Below are positions 61,795 through 64,000 of a DNA stretch of 64,000 nt, piece by piece; position 1 is the stretch's first letter; every line of letters starts with the position of its first letter. Below the pieces are notes generated by a model that saw nothing but the letters and a program-made list of their open reading frames with translations, was not told the origin of the DNA and made no database searches. This stretch comes from Corylus avellana (Eukaryota; Streptophyta; Magnoliopsida; Fagales; Betulaceae). Position numbers and translations under genes: made by a program. The DNA is taken from NCBI RefSeq assembly GCF_901000735.1, contig NC_081541.1, positions 682,001 through 746,000 of the forward strand, read 5' to 3'.

Positions 61795-62788
61795 ACTGCA
61801 GGAAAGAAAAAAAAAATGGAAGGATTACGCGTTAATAGCTTATATTAACGTTGGAAATATTATCGTTATCACTTTTTTTCTTTTAAAAATAGTGTTTATT
61901 AATAAACTCCCAAAAAAAAGATAACACGTATATTAGATTCCTAAATATGTATCATCATGTTATTTAAAATTTTTAATGGCATAATGTACACCACTAAATA
62001 CAGTAAACAGAATTTAAATCATAAAATCTTGAAATAGAGAGCATTTTCGATCAATTGAAAATGATGGACTAGTGGGACAATGATTTTCTACTCCGGTGAC
62101 GTCAATAGAAAGAAATTGTAGAGGCCGTTGATCTAAATGTCAAGTTAGACTTAATGTGCCTTAAATATGTGGTCCTTCGGAATCATTGCAATAGTGCCTA
62201 AATTTCAACAGGTGATCTACTTTGCTGGTCCATTTACACATGACCATCTACTAATTACTTTACAAAATTAATTCATAAATTAATGTTGAAAATAATTGCA
62301 TATGAACTCAGCTTTCTACGTCATTTTCAATTTTGATGATGCCGTTTCTGCTTGTTAATGCCAAATTAAGTGAAGGCTCTGAACCATTTCGTACAAGTCC
62401 ATATTCCCAGACTCCCAGTACACCGACCGAAGTGTGAATGTTTGGACAATTGGACATTTTTCATGCAAATAATTAGAAGAACGTTTCCATATATGGCCCT
62501 TGGCCTTTCGGCTGAATGGCTGATAACAGATGCATGGTCCATATTTAGACCACAGAGCAATAAACACGTGCAACAGTATCCAAATGCCAATCACATATCT
62601 CTAGCCGACCAATATTTGATGCAACCTTTTTCAACATTTAGCTCACCAACTATAGTACACGTGTTAAGACGATTCATATTAATTTCTTCCCCGCACCAAA
62701 CTCTAGGCTCCTTTTAATTCATCTTCCTTTTCCCATACCATTGACAATATAGTTATTGATATCCACTGGTCATTTGAGCTTACTAGCC
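61795..62788. other. Promoter region of the lectin receptor kinase gene
   Basis: No coding sequence is supported. Two overlapping frames at 62355-62717 show no motif. A CACGTG core is present at about 62564-62569 and another CACGTG at about 62659-62664. Confidence 0.45.
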
Positions 62789-63033
62789 ATGGCTACTGCT
62801 ACTTCTTGTTGGATTCTGTTCTACTTGGTTGTAGCCAGTTTTGGCGAGTACTGCATGGCTAGCCAGATTGGTTTGGGTTCAAAACTGCTGGCTCGTGAGG
62901 ACCGAGCATGGATGTCGGATAATGGCACGTTTGCTTTTGGGTTCACTCCAGAGGATGGACGTGATGATCAGTTTCAAATTGCTGTTTGGTTTGCAGAGCT
63001 TCCCGGAGATCGAATAACAGTTTGGACAGCCAG
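62789..63033 (+). CDS. G-type lectin S-receptor-like Ser/Thr kinase, first exon only
   Basis: The exon encodes 81 full codons from MATATSCWILFYLVVASFGEYCMASQIGLGSKLLAREDRAWMSDNGTFAFGFTPEDG, ending WFAELPGDRITVWTA before a GT donor (CAG/GTAATT). The first 25 residues form a signal peptide. What follows is the start of a B-lectin (mannose-binding bulb-lectin) domain, with the typical W.S.NGTFAFGF and WFA.LPG...VWTA strings. Such proteins are plasma-membrane receptor kinases with an extracellular lectin part. The sequence resembles Arabidopsis At5g24080 as I recall it. The ATG is in good context (GCCATGGCT). No further exon was found up to the window end, so the intron exceeds 960 bases and the kinase lies outside; whether the gene is intact cannot be judged. 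Confidence 0.88.
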
Positions 63034-64000
63034 GTAATTAGTTACTTCTGCATGCATGCTCTTGGTTTATTATTTTTTTTATCACTGTCCTTAAACCACT
63101 TCTCACTTATTATACAGATTTATATCGTACGACATTATTAGAAGAATAGATATATATATCATAAGTAAACAGCACATGATCAAAACTATAGCCTATTCAA
63201 ATATGGTTCTGTTTTTTTACTTTGCTGTATTATTGAATAGTGCATGAGAAAGTCCCATATATAGAAAGAAAACAAAATTAAGAATTAATATGTGAAAGTC
63301 TTACAAGTCGCCTTGTTGCCGTTGCAGTAGCAAGTAGACTCTCGTGTTCTGCATCTACAACTATCTTTCAGGGCGACCTTTTTCTTGGATTTCTATTCAA
63401 GAAACATTGGTTCGAGTCATTTTATGACCCATTTTCAATTATTTGTTTCTCTCTTTTTTTTTCTTCTTTTTTTTTTTATCCTAGCACTTTATTTCGCAAT
63501 TGGGCCTTCTTGTTTTAGAGTTCACTTCGTCTTGTTTATTTCCATGTAACACTTTCCCAGTACAACAGTATTGAATTTAAAAGAAAAAAAAAAAAAAAGT
63601 CGTACAAATATAGGAGATATACTGTATTGGTTTTTGACTTGCAAAACATCAAGAGTGCCGTTAAAAAGTACTATAATTTTTATTACAAATTTCTTATGAA
63701 GTAACTTGGTAATTCACTTGGCACTTACAACATCGGCAACAAAACAACTAAATTTATCTATTAAATTTTTTGTGCCATGTAACAATCATGCAAACTGTTT
63801 TATGAATTTTCTAAAATGAAAAATTGTTATATAATTTATAGAGAAATTAAGAAAGTGTATTAAAAGTTGTAGTACAGTAACTATTTTCCAAAAATCAAAA
63901 TCCTCCATATCACCCAATTAACTTCGTTGTGTTCCACCATTCTTGAAAAAGTTTTAAGTAGATATGGTTACTTAAGAGAAAAACCAGAGACCATTTCTCC
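63034..64000 (+). other. First intron of the lectin receptor kinase (incomplete)
   Basis: AT-rich sequence with T runs and no lectin-like coding segment in any plus-strand frame. It continues beyond the window. Confidence 0.6.

Noticed and set aside
62756..62788. Earlier start for the lectin receptor kinase
   Set aside because: The upstream in-frame codon is TTG. The ATG at 62789 has a good context and begins a normal signal peptide.

Overview
The window is nuclear DNA of a flowering plant. Its genes have GT-AG introns and encode land-plant families: MAKR, RTNLB, an S-type anion channel and a G-type lectin receptor kinase. Between them lies AT-rich DNA full of MITE, SINE and LINE relics and microsatellites. 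Gene content points to a eudicot, probably a woody rosid. The style of the repeats suggests Fagales, but that is a weak impression and no species can be named.

Eight protein-coding loci were rebuilt exon by exon, and the seven complete ones each give an uninterrupted reading frame. In order they are: MAKR5/2-like (6249-7211, -); RTNLB reticulon (15176-17384, +); an F-box protein with a possible C-terminal zinc site (18550-21569, -); a DAA1-type AAA+ ATPase with 16 exons (23086-31574, -); a SLAH2/3-type S-type anion channel (44790-46997, +, with an inferred spliced leader starting near 40.8 kb); MAKR6-like (52275-52979, -); a probably plastidial CPBP/CAAX-like protease (56533-60715, -); and the first exon of a G-type lectin receptor kinase (62789-63033, +) that runs off the right edge. 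A degenerate LINE 3' part (270-1560, -) occupies the left edge.

The gene order is the most informative feature. From memory of the Arabidopsis map, MAKR5, an F-box gene, an AAA ATPase and MAKR6 are neighbours at At5g52870-52900. MAKR2, RTNLB3 and DAA1 are neighbours at At1g64080-64110. SLAH2 and a related AAA ATPase lie at At4g27970-28000, and SLAH3 and a similar lectin kinase at At5g24030-24080. The window therefore looks like a compact ancestral arrangement whose parts were shared out among duplicated Arabidopsis segments. The genes are not an operon and no common pathway is evident, although MAKR proteins and receptor kinases both act in plasma-membrane signalling.

The intergenic DNA records several mobile-element events that can be dated relative to one another: a retroposon with an exact target-site duplication (37.25-37.77 kb), a tRNA-derived SINE beside a 3' splice site of the F-box gene, a nested pair of MITE-like elements with an empty site preserved nearby (50.4-51.1 kb), and several other inverted-repeat elements. 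I found no CRISPR array, rRNA, functional tRNA, virus or toxin locus, and no convincing new multi-gene system.
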